This document shows, in pieces, positions 21,801-30,083 of a stretch of DNA of 38,295 nucleotides. Position numbers and translations under genes: made by a program. The DNA lies in the NCBI GenBank assembly GCA_947385365.1, contig CANDKT010000009.1, positions 1 to 38,295 on the forward strand. The letters run 5' to 3'. Positions within the stretch are counted from its first letter, which is position 1, and each line of letters opens with the position of its first letter. Under the pieces are notes generated by a model that saw only the letters and a list, made by a program, of their open reading frames with translations, was not told the DNA's origin and ran no database searches. The stretch is from an uncultured Bacillota bacterium (GTDB lineage Bacteria > Bacillota > Clostridia > Oscillospirales > Oscillospiraceae).

Positions 21801-24800
21801 CTGGCGCCGGAGAGGTTCATGGTGACGTTGCCGGTTGTCGTGCCGCTGTAGGAGGTCTGCACGACTGCGGTGACGGTCCCGCCGGAGAGGGTCAGGTGGA
21901 CGTCGCCGGTGGTACTGCCGGTGTATCCGGCGGCGTAGACGTTCCGCCAGGAGCCGGACTGGATGGTCAGATTGGTACCTTCGGTGACTGCGGTGGCGCG
22001 GCCGCCGCCTGCCACATTGAAGAAGTAGCTGCCGGAGGGGTTACAGGTGAGGTCTTCTCCGAAGACGACGCGGTTTCCGTTGGCCGCGATGTAGCGCAGC
22101 TTGGCGGTATCCAGGGTGATGCTCATATGTTCCAGGTGGGTATCGCCGTGGAAGCCGAAGTTAAACTGGGAGACGATACCTTCCGTTCCGGTTGCGCTGG
22201 TGAGGAGGACGGGGTAATCATGAGTGGGAAGTTCGGTATCGCCGCTGAAGGTGACGTTGCCGGTGAAGACGATACTGCCTTGCGTACCGTCCGGGGCGTT
22301 CCGCATCAGCTTGCCCAGTTTCAGGTAGGCGGAGTCCAGCGTCTGGACGGGAGTTTCTGGGGTCCGGCCATTGTCGCGGTTGGTTCCGCTGACGCCGTTG
22401 ACGTAGATTGTGTAGTGGGTGATGTGGCGGTTGATGATCTCAAGGCGGCAGTCCGCGCTGGCCAGCTGGTCTGGTCCGGCGGCGTAGCGGACGTAATAGA
22501 CGCCGATGTCCAAGCCGGGGATCTCCGTTGTTCCGGCGGGGACGCTGGTGTAGGTACTGTCGCTTTCCTCCCGGTATTCGTAGGCTTTCCCAGCGTCGAG
22601 ACCGGTGATCGTACCGGTGTCCAGTTCCTGTTCGGGCTGAGTCACGCGCAGGCCGTCGGGCGCGTCAGGCAGCTGCACCAGTTCGATTTTGCCTTCTTGG
22701 GTCAGGTCCGCGCAGCAGCGGTAGATGGGGATGACCCCGCTGACCGGCGAGACCAGGCCGGATTGCAGGAGGGTTCCGTTGTAACCTTCGCTGTCGGTGA
22801 CGTCGGGTTCCATCGTCATAGCCAGGACGTTCGCGCCGGTCTGGTTCATGGGGAAGACGTAAGCGCCTTCCGGGAACACGACGGCGCGTTCTGCGGTCAG
22901 CTGGGCTTCGTTGGAGGAACCCACGTACTGCTGGAGCATAGCGGCGGAGTTTGCTTCCAGCTCGTACCAGGAGACTCCGTTTTTGGTCATCAGCTCCGCC
23001 ACGGTGTCGGACCACGCCTCGCCCTTAGGGATGACGTAGGCGGTCGGGCGGGGTCTGGAACGTTCCGCGATGTCGTAGCGGTAGATCGTACCGGAGGCGT
23101 TCGCGTTGACGGGGGTCCCGTCGCCCAGGTTCCAGGTGGGCCGGGAGATGACGTAGCCGTTGGTTTTGGAAGCCGAGTGGGTGAGGACGACGAGGTCGTC
23201 TTCTTGGTAGAACCCGCCGTTTTGGATCAGGTTGTTCCGGCCTTCGGCGACGGCGCGGCGGACGTCGTCGGCGTGCGCGGCTACGTAGTCGATCAGGCTC
23301 TCGACGACGACGTATTGGGAGAGGACGCGGCGTTCATAGAAGGACAGGCCCGCGCCGATCCCGCGCGTCTCGATCAGGAAGGAGAGGCTCCCATAGAGTC
23401 CGTAGTAGGCGCGGCCGATGGCGTTGTTGACGGTAGAGGCGTAGCTTCCGTAGTTGTAGGGGCGGAGGTTCTGGGCAGAGGCGGCTTCAAAGGCGTTGTG
23501 GACCATATCCTGCGCCATTTCGTTGACGGCGGCGGAGGAGTTCAGGCTCCCAGCCGCGCCGACCTGGACGTCGTCGAGGGTAGAGCTGGTGCCTGTGGTG
23601 GTGGCGTTGAACTCATGCCCGTCGATTGCGACCTCAGGCAGGAACAGGTTGTAGATATGGTGGACGTTTTCGATCTCCTTGCTCTGGACATACAGGTGGT
23701 CGCGGTTCATGTCGGTGTTTTGCGCGACGTTGGCGCGCTGGTAAGGATTCGCGCCGTCCCCGTTCAGGCGGGGCACGACGTAGACGTTGACGGCGTTCAG
23801 GACCTCATCGCCATACGTGCCGTTCAGGGCTTTGATGACGGCCAGCGCGCCTTCTCCGCCGGCTGGTTCGTTGGCGTGGATCTCGGCCTGGTAGTGGATG
23901 GTAGGTTTTCCGTTGCTCCGGACCAGGGCCGCCGCTTCTTCCAGCGTACTCGCTCCGGAGAGGTCGGTCTGGGAGAAGACGACGACGGGGACATCGTAGT
24001 GGTAGACGGGGGTCTGGCCGATGATGTAGAGGTACATGGAGTCGGCTTCGCCGTCCAGTTCGCGCAGGAAGGCCATCATCTCGTCCTGAGTGGTCTGACG
24101 GTGGGTTTCTCTTTGGAGGGTGAAGGCGGGGGTTTCGAACACATGGGCGTAGTCCGGCCACAGGCTGGGTGAGGAGGGCAGGAGTTTTTCCAGGACCTCG
24201 TCGGTATACTGGCTCACGGTGGTGGTGGGTTCGAACCCGTTGCCGTTTCGTTTACCGGGGTCGATCTGGAGTGTTTTCCCGGTTTCGGAATCCTCTTGGG
24301 TGAAGATGAGGTTTTTCTTTACGGTGTAAAAGGATTCGCCGGAGGCTTTGTAGCAGTAATTGCCCACGGCGAGGCCGGGGTAGAAATAGGTGGTCTGACC
24401 GTCTTCGGTGCGGACGGAGGCGGGGGCGATCTCGCTTCCGGATTCGAACCCGCTGGACAGCGCAACGGTCAAAGTTTCCGGCGCGACCAGGCTCAATCCG
24501 GCCTGATCCTTCCCGCCGGAGATGGTCCAGTACTTCACGCCTTCGGCGGTGGTGACGGTCATCTGTTCCGTGCCGGAGGCGGTGTAGACGAAGGCGTTAT
24601 CTGCGGTGGTATCGGGGGCGGTGAGGTAGGCTTTGTTATAGGGGGTGCCGTCGAGGAGGAGTTTTGTGCTGCCGGTCACGTTGGACAGGGAGAGGGCGGC
24701 GTTTTCTCCCAGGCGGAGCGTGCCGCCTCCGGTGAAGCGTTCCACGGCCAGGGTCCCGCTGCCGATGGCGATCTCGTCGTGTTGGGCGGCGGTCAGTTCC

Positions 24801-25768
24801 ACGGAGACGGCACCGCTGCATTGGGTGCTGACGGCGCCGGTGACTTTCGCGTTGTCGAGGGACAGGCGGATATCTCCGTCCAAGCCGGTCCGGCCTCCGG
24901 CGACGAGGTCGCTGTCGACGGTGGTGTCGGAGATGGAGATGGACACGTTGCCGGTATGGCTGCCGCTGGTGTAGGAATTGCCGCCGTAGAGTTTCCCGGT
25001 GATCTCGCCGCCGGTTATAGTGATCTCCATATCGCCGGTATGGTTGCCGTTGTAGCTGGAGCAGAGGGAGTTATCCACTTTGCCGCCGCTCATGAGCAGT
25101 TTTGCGGTCCCGGTCATATTTTTCTTGTAGTTGCCGACGTAGAGGTTGCGCCAGGTCCCGGAGCGGACGGTCAAGTCCGAATCGCCTGCATGATCGGTCT
25201 CCTGCTGGCCGCCCACCAGATTGAAGTGGTAGCCGTTGGATTTGGCGACGGTTGTGACGTTCTCTCCGATCACCAGCGGGTAGCCGTTGGCGCAGAAATA
25301 GGTCAGGTTTTCGCTTTTTTCGTTTTTGGTCAGCGTGATGTTTTCGTAGACGGTCGGGCCGAGGTTGTTGTAATTTTTCGTGATATTCAGCCCCAAGTCC
25401 GGAGTTTTTCCGGTAACGGTGATGGTAAAGGCGTGGTTTTTGAATTTTTTCGGGCTGGGTCCATTGGTGGTGGCGAAGCTCACGTCGCCGGTGACGAGGA
25501 TACGGCCTGTTGCGTCGGGGTCTTCCGCCAGGTTTTTCTCTGCCAGCAGTGTGTAGAGGGCGTCGTAGGCGGAGGTCATGGATTTGACTGGGGTGTCCTC
25601 TGTTTTCCCGTCGTTGTCGTTGCTGCCGGAGCTTCCGTTGACATACACGGTCGCGTCGTAGGCTTGGTCGGGCGGTTCCGCTGCGAGGGCAGGTACTGGG
25701 AGCATGGATACGAGCATTGCGAACAGGATCATCATGCTGGTCAGGGTACGTGAGGGAGTACGCTTCAT
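18821..25768 (-). CDS. Giant S-layer-anchored M14 carboxypeptidase-like protein
   Basis: A 2315-residue exported protein. After the signal peptide (1-28) a Gly/Thr-rich beta-repeat module (about 35-470) opens with TVYVNGSSGSNDNDGKTEDT. Next is a zinc carboxypeptidase M14 domain (about 560-870) with HANE (His631, Glu634), the DMNRD motif, zinc His718 in IDGHEF and catalytic Glu800 in LIETRG, so it is probably active. A second copy of the beta-repeat module begins near 1121 (TIYVNGVSGTNRDNGRTPET). Ig-like and repeat domains (from about 1518) and a Thr-rich linker (about 1986-2012) lead to three SLH domains (about 2155-2315) that bind the wall's secondary polymer. It probably trims peptides or proteins at the surface. 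ATG 25768 has GGAG 10 nt upstream; the frame is open upstream but lacks another site. Confidence 0.9.
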   Translation of the reverse strand: MKRTPSRTLTSMMILFAMLVSMLPVPALAAEPPDQAYDATVYVNGSSGSNDNDGKTEDTPVKSMTSAYDALYTLLAEKNLAEDPDATGRILVTGDVSFATTNGPSPKKFKNHAFTITVTGKTPDLGLNITKNYNNLGPTVYENITLTKNEKSENLTYFCANGYPLVIGENVTTVAKSNGYHFNLVGGQQETDHAGDSDLTVRSGTWRNLYVGNYKKNMTGTAKLLMSGGKVDNSLCSSYNGNHTGDMEITITGGEITGKLYGGNSYTSGSHTGNVSISISDTTVDSDLVAGGRTGLDGDIRLSLDNAKVTGAVSTQCSGAVSVELTAAQHDEIAIGSGTLAVERFTGGGTLRLGENAALSLSNVTGSTKLLLDGTPYNKAYLTAPDTTADNAFVYTASGTEQMTVTTAEGVKYWTISGGKDQAGLSLVAPETLTVALSSGFESGSEIAPASVRTEDGQTTYFYPGLAVGNYCYKASGESFYTVKKNLIFTQEDSETGKTLQIDPGKRNGNGFEPTTTVSQYTDEVLEKLLPSSPSLWPDYAHVFETPAFTLQRETHRQTTQDEMMAFLRELDGEADSMYLYIIGQTPVYHYDVPVVVFSQTDLSGASTLEEAAALVRSNGKPTIHYQAEIHANEPAGGEGALAVIKALNGTYGDEVLNAVNVYVVPRLNGDGANPYQRANVAQNTDMNRDHLYVQSKEIENVHHIYNLFLPEVAIDGHEFNATTTGTSSTLDDVQVGAAGSLNSSAAVNEMAQDMVHNAFEAASAQNLRPYNYGSYASTVNNAIGRAYYGLYGSLSFLIETRGIGAGLSFYERRVLSQYVVVESLIDYVAAHADDVRRAVAEGRNNLIQNGGFYQEDDLVVLTHSASKTNGYVISRPTWNLGDGTPVNANASGTIYRYDIAERSRPRPTAYVIPKGEAWSDTVAELMTKNGVSWYELEANSAAMLQQYVGSSNEAQLTAERAVVFPEGAYVFPMNQTGANVLAMTMEPDVTDSEGYNGTLLQSGLVSPVSGVIPIYRCCADLTQEGKIELVQLPDAPDGLRVTQPEQELDTGTITGLDAGKAYEYREESDSTYTSVPAGTTEIPGLDIGVYYVRYAAGPDQLASADCRLEIINRHITHYTIYVNGVSGTNRDNGRTPETPVQTLDSAYLKLGKLMRNAPDGTQGSIVFTGNVTFSGDTELPTHDYPVLLTSATGTEGIVSQFNFGFHGDTHLEHMSITLDTAKLRYIAANGNRVVFGEDLTCNPSGSYFFNVAGGGRATAVTEGTNLTIQSGSWRNVYAAGYTGSTTGDVHLTLSGGTVTAVVQTSYSGTTTGNVTMNLSGASIGGNIYGGNTSSKNVTGNVTITLGEGLRHGPVYGGSRDSGNVSGTASILVDGAEVNAALNGGCLEPGNKVGESLIVLKRGTLNGGTLQADTIRLDTSDGGLFRFNQDLSVDEVTGGGTAAWPAGKVLTVTTDKIAGSTNVVLDNIQEDTFYICTPTGVAPSAFSYSGGKTFDPRAEQETLRWYLKDAEPVPVPVTGLTVKVNGTPVNENTVLKVYTNESHPNHSLTLSAEVEPENASNQNVNWTRAETDGKVTLSRSGNQLTVTAVPDATGTNVGPLTLEIAAEENQTVKQRITVQVFRALENDAAIRNTTPTFGQTLEADIEQLEMTRAGKDKLSYQWKRGAEPIPGATGKTYTLTEADIGAQLSVDVTADPSTYYEGTRSAACAQAVEKAEGPSVPSQTIFGVKPTAASNQDGKLTGFGPDYAKYEYKAQTASNWTPVASEEVTGLPNGEYQVRIAETSTHKAGAPVQVTVPAYDQDFHKINLAPDLKNGVIECSAVQAGKGTSITLTLKPDAGYELDTLTVTQTNGSPVDLAGTGNVRTFSMPDEDVTVNATFKAIQTAKTYTVTYDLTNLKAEGPASVEEGKSYTGKLQTESSSYRLPSSISITMNGQSFSDFEYDPSEGNITIPEGKITGDLLLTASGVLRSSGGSHSSGGSSTTTTTTTKNPDGSTTTKTENKTTGTVTETTKYPDGSQTKVETKKDGSSVTTITQKNGASATVKTDAEGKMTAEVKLPASAVSAAQKENQTILLPVPEVEPAKDAETAPAVTVKTGSKTPVKVEIPASTTPGTVALLVKDDGSAEILKTSQTTDTGLIVEVSDGTTVKLVDNSRRFADVSAQHWADRAITFVTARELFSGTSEDTFHPDAPMTRAMLVTVLARLNGAEIDGGATWYEKSMAWAVANGVSDGSNPDGNITREQLATMLWRYAGSPSIDEDLSQFPDAGQISNYAKEAIQWTVSQGILSGYDNGQLGPQGQATRAQVAQMLKNFLET

Positions 25769-25903
25769 TTGAGTTGCTCCTTTCATCCTCGTCATTCTTC
25801 CAGACAGCCGTATTTGGCCCACGGGCGCGGTATTTGAGGAAATGGTTCTCTTGTCCGGGTTTCCCGGACGCAAGGGGGGCTTATTTCCAGCTGCTAATTT
25901 TAC

Positions 25904-25931
25904 ATTATACACAAAAAAAGTTTTCTGTCAA
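25904..25931 (-). promoter_or_regulatory. Promoter of the giant SLH-protein gene
   Basis: On the minus strand, TTGACA (25931-25926), a 16-nt spacer and TATAAT (25909-25904), with an A/T-rich spacer, as in strongly expressed surface-protein genes. The leader is about 130 nt. Confidence 0.88.
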
Positions 25932-26034
25932 CCGAGAAGGTTGTTTGTTTTTCGACCTTTCGGGGGAAGGATGCCCGGCGGGCAGTTCCGAGGATGGGAG
26001 GAATGCAGGTACGGCAAGGTTTTGAGGTTCCGGG

Positions 26035-26430
26035 TCAGGATTTATTTTCCTCTGTTTGGTTCAGGCGTCGTTCCAGTTCGGAGAGGCGGATCAGGGCGGC
26101 GGCCAGCGCGAACAGCGCGGCCCAAAGGTTCCGGCGGGCGGGGCCTTGGATCGTTTCGTCCTGTCCGGTGGACTGTTTCCAAACGTCCAGGGCGATGAGG
26201 AAGAAGAAGATCAGCGCGCCCACGCCGATGGCGTTGGAGATGATGTTGTGTCCGGTGAGGTCGATTCCGACGGGGGTCTCGCCGCGGAGCAGGCGGCAGA
26301 CGTCCTCCCGCTGCAAGGAGATGCCCCGGTAGGACAGGAGGAGCGCGAAGACGAGCAGGGCTAAAAATCCCTGAGAGCCTTTCATGATCTCCAGCTGTTT
26401 TTTTAATTCGTTTCGCTCTGCTTCGCTCAT
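26035..26430 (-). CDS. Small membrane protein of unknown function
   Basis: A 131-residue protein. An N-terminal charged helix (MSEAERNELKKQLEIMK) is followed by membrane segments at about 21-37 (GFLALLVFALLLSY) and 63-83 (NAIGVGALIFFFLIALDVW), then a weaker hydrophobic stretch AALFALAAALIRLSE and a charged tail. The family is not recognised. AGAGGTGAT before ATG 26430 sets the start; an ATG 21 nt earlier lacks a site. It is likely monocistronic between the rplA terminator and the SLH-protein promoter. Confidence 0.7.
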   Translation of the reverse strand: MSEAERNELKKQLEIMKGSQGFLALLVFALLLSYRGISLQREDVCRLLRGETPVGIDLTGHNIISNAIGVGALIFFFLIALDVWKQSTGQDETIQGPARRNLWAALFALAAALIRLSELERRLNQTEENKS

Positions 26431-26485
26431 AATATCACCTCTGTAAGCCATATTATGAGGGAATCGGGTTTCGGTTCGGGATAGA

Positions 26486-26516
26486 AAACGCTCCCGGTCC
26501 AGGACCGGGAGCGTTT
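26486..26516. terminator. Terminator after rplA
   Basis: AAACGCTCCCGGTCC pairs with GGACCGGGAGCGTTT; on the minus strand it reads into TTTTC. It ends the rpmG-rplA operon. Confidence 0.9.
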
Positions 26517-26530
26517 GGGATATGTTAGGA

Positions 26531-27223
26531 TCAGACCAGCTTTGCGCCGTTGATTTTGATACCGGGGCCCATCGTGGAAGCCACGGTGCAGCTTTTGATA
26601 TACTGACCTTTAGCGGCGGCGGGCTTTGCCTTGATGATGGCGGCCATGAGCGCGCTGAAGTTCTCGGCCAGTTTCTCGGGGCCGAAGGAGACCTTCCCGA
26701 TGGGGCAGTGGATGATGTTGGTTTTGTCCAGGCGGTACTCCACTTTACCGGCTTTGATCTCGTGGATTGCCTTGGTCACGTCCATTGTGACGGTGCCGGC
26801 TTTGGGGGAGGGCATCAAGCCCTTGGGGCCGAGCAGTTTACCCAAGCGGCCCACGACGCCCATCATATCGGGGGTGGCGACGACGACGTCGAAGTCGAAC
26901 CAGTTTTCCTTCTGGATACGTTCGACCAGGTCCATATCGCCTACGAAGTCGGCGCCAGCGGCGCGGGCTTCGTCGGCTTTGGCGGCCTTGGCGAAGACCA
27001 GCACGCGCTGGGTTTTACCGGTGCCGTGGGGCAGGACGATTGCGCCGCGGACCTGCTGATCGGCGTGGCGGGAGTCGACGCCCAATTTGACGTGCAGTTC
27101 CACGGTCTCGTCGAACTTCGCGGGAGCGGTTTCCACCACGAGGCCCATAGCCTCGCTGGTGTCGTACAGGGTATTCTTGTCGATTTTCTTCGCGCTGTTC
27201 TGATACTTCTTACCTCTAAACAT
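26531..27223 (-). CDS. rplA: Ribosomal protein L1
   Basis: A 230-residue large-subunit protein that forms the L1 stalk binding 23S rRNA and, in many bacteria, its own mRNA. The L1 signature is clear: [66 protein letters not shown] precedes ATG 27223. It is the last gene of the rpmG-secE-nusG-rplK-rplA operon; rplJ-rplL, which often follow, are absent and a terminator stands instead. Confidence 0.98.
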   Translation of the reverse strand: MFRGKKYQNSAKKIDKNTLYDTSEAMGLVVETAPAKFDETVELHVKLGVDSRHADQQVRGAIVLPHGTGKTQRVLVFAKAAKADEARAAGADFVGDMDLVERIQKENWFDFDVVVATPDMMGVVGRLGKLLGPKGLMPSPKAGTVTMDVTKAIHEIKAGKVEYRLDKTNIIHCPIGKVSFGPEKLAENFSALMAAIIKAKPAAAKGQYIKSCTVASTMGPGIKINGAKLV

Positions 27224-27236
27224 TCTCCACCCCTCC

Positions 27237-27662
27237 TTACTCGCCCACGACGACGCCCATAGAGCGGGCTGTACCGGCGATCATGCTCATAGCGGCCTCG
27301 ATACTGGCGGCGTTCAGGTCGGGCATTTTGGTCTCGGCGATTTTGCGGACATCCTCTTTGCTGATTGTGGCGACTTTTGTTTTGTTGGGCACGCCGGAGC
27401 CGGACTCGATGCCGCAGGCTTTTTTGATGAGGATAGCGGCGGGGGGTGTTTTGGTCACGAAGGTGAAGGAGCGGTCGGCGTAGACGGTGATGATGACGGG
27501 GATAATCATTCCGACGTCGCCTTTGGTCCGTTCGTTGAACTCCTTGGTAAAGGCGGCGATATTGACGCCGTGCTGGCCCAGCGCGGGGCCGACGGGGGGG
27601 GCGGGCGTCGCCTTACCGGCGGGGATCTGAAGTTTTACATATCCTGTTACTTTTTGTGCCAC
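27237..27662 (-). CDS. rplK: Ribosomal protein L11
   Basis: A 141-residue protein of the GTPase-associated centre. It has the typical head [32 protein letters not shown] and the C-terminal [10 protein letters not shown]. The start is GTG 27662 with GGAGGTG 8 nt upstream. The 118-nt gap to nusG holds a small inverted repeat (GGAATTG, GTTCAATTCC) and GTGGGAGG, possibly a translation-control leader, but no gene. Confidence 0.98.
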   Translation of the reverse strand: MAQKVTGYVKLQIPAGKATPAPPVGPALGQHGVNIAAFTKEFNERTKGDVGMIIPVIITVYADRSFTFVTKTPPAAILIKKACGIESGSGVPNKTKVATISKEDVRKIAETKMPDLNAASIEAAMSMIAGTARSMGVVVGE

Positions 27663-27780
27663 GGGAAAGCACCTCCATAAGAAAAAATGTGGTCATCTGG
27701 CGGAATTGGTTCAATTCCTCCCACTTGGAGCGGCTGGGGGCCGCAGGGATTCGAAGAAAAGGCGGGCGGGGGGGTTCCGC

Positions 27781-28305
27781 TCAAGCGTGAGCGGGTTCCA
27801 CCTGATCCAGTTCCAGTTCCACGGGGGTCTCGCGTCCGAACATGGAGACCACCACGCGCACTTTGCTCCGGTCCAGGTCGATTTCCTCGACGGTGCCCAG
27901 GAAGGATTCCAGTGCGCCGTCTGTGATGCGCACGCTGTCGCCGGCCTGGTAACTGACCACGATCTCGCGTTTTTCCACGCCCAGCGCGGCCACGTCGGCT
28001 TCGGACAGGGGGATGGCCTTATTGCCCTCGCCCAGGAACCCGGTGACGCCGCGGATATTGCGCACCACGTGCCAAGTCTCGTCGTTCATGACCATTTTGA
28101 CCAGCACGTAGCCGGGGAACACTTTCCGTTCCACCTCTTTGGGGCCGTTGTCGGTAATTTCGGTGACGGTCTCGAGGGGGATACTGATCTCGTGGATCAG
28201 GTGCTGCATATTACGGTTTTCAACGTACTTTTCGATGGTGGCTTTCACCGTATTCTCGTAACCGGAATAGGTGTGTACCACGTACCAGTTTGCGTTGTCA
28301 GCCAT
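27781..28305 (-). CDS. nusG: Transcription antitermination factor NusG
   Basis: A 174-residue factor that binds RNA polymerase and affects pausing and termination. NGN domain: NWYVVHTYSGYENTVKATIE, PGYVLVKMVMNDETWHVVRNIRGVTGFLG. C-terminal KOW domain: GDSVRITDGALESFLGTVEEID. ATG 28305 is preferred, with AGGGTGG 6 nt upstream and the secE stop 1 nt before it; GTG 28314 in the same frame would overlap secE. Confidence 0.97.
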   Translation of the reverse strand: MADNANWYVVHTYSGYENTVKATIEKYVENRNMQHLIHEISIPLETVTEITDNGPKEVERKVFPGYVLVKMVMNDETWHVVRNIRGVTGFLGEGNKAIPLSEADVAALGVEKREIVVSYQAGDSVRITDGALESFLGTVEEIDLDRSKVRVVVSMFGRETPVELELDQVEPAHA

Positions 28306-28306
28306 C

Positions 28307-28603
28307 TCAGCCACCCTGGAACAGCGAGATAATCAGCCGGATCAGGCTTCCGGCCAGGTAGTCGAAGGCCCAGATGAACACGCCCACGATGACCACGCAG
28401 GCGATGACGATCAAGGTATTGTTGATGGTCTGTTTCCGGGTCGGCCACTGGACTTTTTTCAATTCGCTTCTCATTTCCTTGAGCCACTTTCCGGCGCGGG
28501 CGAAGAAGCTGGGCTTGGAGGAGTCAGATTTCTTGTCCTTTTTGGGTTTCGGAGATTTCTCCGGGACAGGAGTCACCTGTTCGTTCTTTTCATTTTCAGC
28601 CAT
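28307..28603 (-). CDS. secE: Preprotein translocase subunit SecE
   Basis: A 98-residue single-span subunit of the SecYEG channel. A Lys-rich cytoplasmic head leads to the SecE motif KEMRSELKKVQWPTRKQTINNT and one transmembrane helix (LIVIACVVIVGVFIWAFDYL). The head is longer than in the shortest Gram-positive SecE proteins. It lies 35 nt after rpmG and 1 nt before nusG. Confidence 0.96.
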   Translation of the reverse strand: MAENEKNEQVTPVPEKSPKPKKDKKSDSSKPSFFARAGKWLKEMRSELKKVQWPTRKQTINNTLIVIACVVIVGVFIWAFDYLAGSLIRLIISLFQGG

Positions 28604-28638
28604 TGTTACCCTTCTTTCCTTTCAGCGCGGGGGTGCGC

Positions 28639-28806
28639 TTACTTTGTCTCATTGTGGACGGTGTGCTTTCTGCAGAAGGGGCAATACTTGTTCAATTCCA
28701 AACGGTCGGGGGTATTTTTCTTATTTTTTTTAGTATTGTAGTTTCTCTGTTTGCACTCGGAACACCGCAGGGTGATCTTGATGCGCGCGCCGGCTTTTGC
28801 TGCCAT
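28639..28806 (-). CDS. rpmG: Ribosomal protein L33
   Basis: A 55-residue ribosomal protein. [16 protein letters not shown] and [11 protein letters not shown] give the four-Cys zinc ribbon, so it is the zinc-containing form. GGAGGTG precedes ATG 28806. It is the first gene of the secE-nusG-rplK-rplA operon, downstream of a structured leader of about 260 nt. Confidence 0.96.
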   Translation of the reverse strand: MAAKAGARIKITLRCSECKQRNYNTKKNKKNTPDRLELNKYCPFCRKHTVHNETK

Positions 28807-28898
28807 TTGATCGGCACCTCCTTCAGATATTGAGCGGCTGCGAATTTGAGCTGCCGCGTTGCGGACCGTATGCAGGGCGTGGGCTGAGAGCAGCAAAA

Positions 28899-28932
28899 CG
28901 CCGGATCTGGCCCGTTGGGCCGGGATCCGGCG
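28899..28932 (-). terminator. Attenuator-like hairpin in the rpmG leader
   Basis: CGCCGGATC (28899-28907) pairs with GATCCGGCG (28924-28932), with inner pairing of GGCCC and GGGCC. On the minus strand it is followed by TTTTG. It lies between the promoter at 29074 and rpmG, about 90 nt before the gene, so it could be a conditional terminator. The rest of the leader shows no gene. Confidence 0.65.
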
Positions 28933-29073
28933 GCATATTGCTTCTTCTGAGCAGTAGAAAACCGCGGTGAGATCCGGCCGAAATTGCCTCCCTGTGTTCC
29001 AATTGGTCAGGGGATCGCGCGTCATACACCGCGTACACGCGCGACGAAAAGGCCCCTTTCACAGGTAGGACTT

Positions 29074-29102
29074 ACTATATCACACCTCGCCCGTCCCGTC
29101 AA
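29074..29102 (-). promoter_or_regulatory. Promoter of the rpmG-rplA operon
   Basis: On the minus strand, TTGACG (29102-29097), 17 nt, then TATAGT (29079-29074). Confidence 0.88.
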
Positions 29103-29152
29103 GCCCTTATTTCAGAATTTTCACGAAAAACTCGGATTCCCGCTGAAACAGG

Positions 29153-29182
29153 AAAAACACCGCATTTTCATGCGGTGTTTTT
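29153..29182. terminator. Terminator after tRNA-Ser
   Basis: AAAAACACCGCA and TGCGGTGTTTTT form a 12-bp stem around TTTTCA, with T-runs on both strands. It ends the tRNA transcript on the minus strand. Confidence 0.9.
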
Positions 29183-29209
29183 CGCCTGCATCTTCTGAGC
29201 GGCACAGGT

Positions 29210-29298
29210 TGGCGGAGGCGGTGGGATTCGAACCCACGAGCCCTTGCGGGCTACCTGATTTCGAGTCAGGCTCGTTATGACCACTTCGATACACCTCC
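29210..29298 (-). tRNA. tRNA-Ser (anticodon CGA)
   Basis: The minus strand folds as a class II tRNA: acceptor GGAGGTG with CGCCTCC, anticodon loop CTCGAAA inside the CCTGA/TCAGG stem, a long variable arm (AGCCCGCAAGGGCT), T-loop GGGTTCGAATCCC, discriminator G and an encoded CCA. Anticodon CGA reads UCG. Confidence 0.97.
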
Positions 29299-29389
29299 GT
29301 AGGGAAGCGATTCCGTTTTTCGGCGCAGACGGTTTGGACCCGCGGCAACTCCGTCTGACGCGTCCTGCCGGACATCGGGGGCTGCTACT

Positions 29390-29418
29390 AGGATAACAGA
29401 CCGCGCCGTGAAAATCAA
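29390..29418 (-). promoter_or_regulatory. tRNA-Ser promoter
   Basis: On the minus strand, TTGATT (29418-29413), 17 nt, then TATCCT (29395-29390), about 90 nt before the mature tRNA. Confidence 0.7.
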
Positions 29419-29439
29419 GTAGTATTTGGAATTTTCGCG

Positions 29440-29541
29440 TACCCGTCTCATAAAATCGTATTCTCCCCCGAAAGGGGGAGAATACGCATCTCTGAAACGT
29501 GCCATTTTTCCGTGCAGAACAGGAAGTCGGGAGACAGGCAT
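29440..29541. repeat. MITE-like palindromic element, copy 2
   Basis: The left arm 29440-29452 (TACCCGTCTCATA) is an imperfect inverse of the right arm 29529-29541 (GGGAGACAGGCAT). A perfect palindrome at 29458-29485 (GTATTCTCCCCC, GAAA, and its complement) sits near the left arm. The layout matches the copy at 35590. No coding capacity. Confidence 0.75.
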
Positions 29542-29582
29542 TCGGACTGGAACGTTTGGGCCGGGTCAGGAAAGGTACTGCT

Positions 29583-30011
29583 TTACCACTTTAACGTCCC
29601 GTCTCCGCCCATCCATTTTGTCATTTCCTCGATACGTTCCAAGGGGAACGGCGGAGATGACACGGGCTTCATCGCGAGGGACATCAATTTCATCGGATTG
29701 TCGTCCGCAGCGATACGGTTCGAACGCAGCGTCCCGCAAATTTTGCAGCGGTGAATGACGGCCCACTCGCCTTTTTTTCTCACCCAAACAGCGATTGGTT
29801 CCATAACGCCCCCGCAATCGGACTGCCGGTCGCCTGGTTCGACGTCCAAATGCTGGCTGGTCAAGCAGTACGGACAGTGGTTGCGATGTTCGCTTCCCGC
29901 GCTGTCCGCCGTGACGATTCTCCCGCAGACCTTACAAGTAAAGGCATCCTCGCACGGGCGCGTCTTATAGTACCCTTTTTGGAATGATTTTCTCTTGTTT
30001 TCCCGATTCAT
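29583..30011 (-). CDS. RNHCP-domain zinc-ribbon protein
   Basis: A 142-residue protein of the RNHCP family (PF12647), named after the motif seen here as RNHCPYCLTSQHLD. Zinc-type Cys pairs occur in FTCKVCG, HCPYC and HRCKICG, and the GDRQSDCGG and DDNPMKLM stretches also fit the family. Its function is not established; the fold suggests RNA, ribosome or protein binding. ATG 30011 has AGGAGGTTT 6 nt upstream. It is preceded by a promoter, a 12-residue leader peptide and a stable hairpin, a layout typical of genes induced by ribosome stalling. Confidence 0.92.
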   Translation of the reverse strand: MNRENKRKSFQKGYYKTRPCEDAFTCKVCGRIVTADSAGSEHRNHCPYCLTSQHLDVEPGDRQSDCGGVMEPIAVWVRKKGEWAVIHRCKICGTLRSNRIAADDNPMKLMSLAMKPVSSPPFPLERIEEMTKWMGGDGTLKW

Positions 30012-30047
30012 GGGAAGAAACCTCCTGAAAATAAAAATCGTCAGCTT

Positions 30048-30083
30048 CCGGGAGGTTTGTCGGATCTACAGCAAACCTCCCGG
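30048..30083 (-). promoter_or_regulatory. Attenuator hairpin before the RNHCP gene
   Basis: A perfect 12-bp stem (CCGGGAGGTTTG with CAAACCTCCCGG) begins at the base after the leader-peptide stop codon. On the minus strand a U-rich tract (GATTTTTATTTT) follows about 10 nt after the stem. The stem carries GGAGGTTT, the same as the ribosome binding site of the RNHCP gene. Confidence 0.75.

Noticed and set aside
18872-24172. Very long open frame (1766 codons) on the plus strand
   Set aside because: It lies wholly antisense to the SLH/M14 gene, has Gly/Val/Asp-rich composition caused by high GC on the opposite strand, no ribosome binding site and no recognisable domain.
27663-27780. tRNA-like GGTTCAATTCC stretch between nusG and rplK
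   Set aside because: No acceptor or anticodon stem can be formed around it; it is better seen as a small hairpin in the operon's internal leader.
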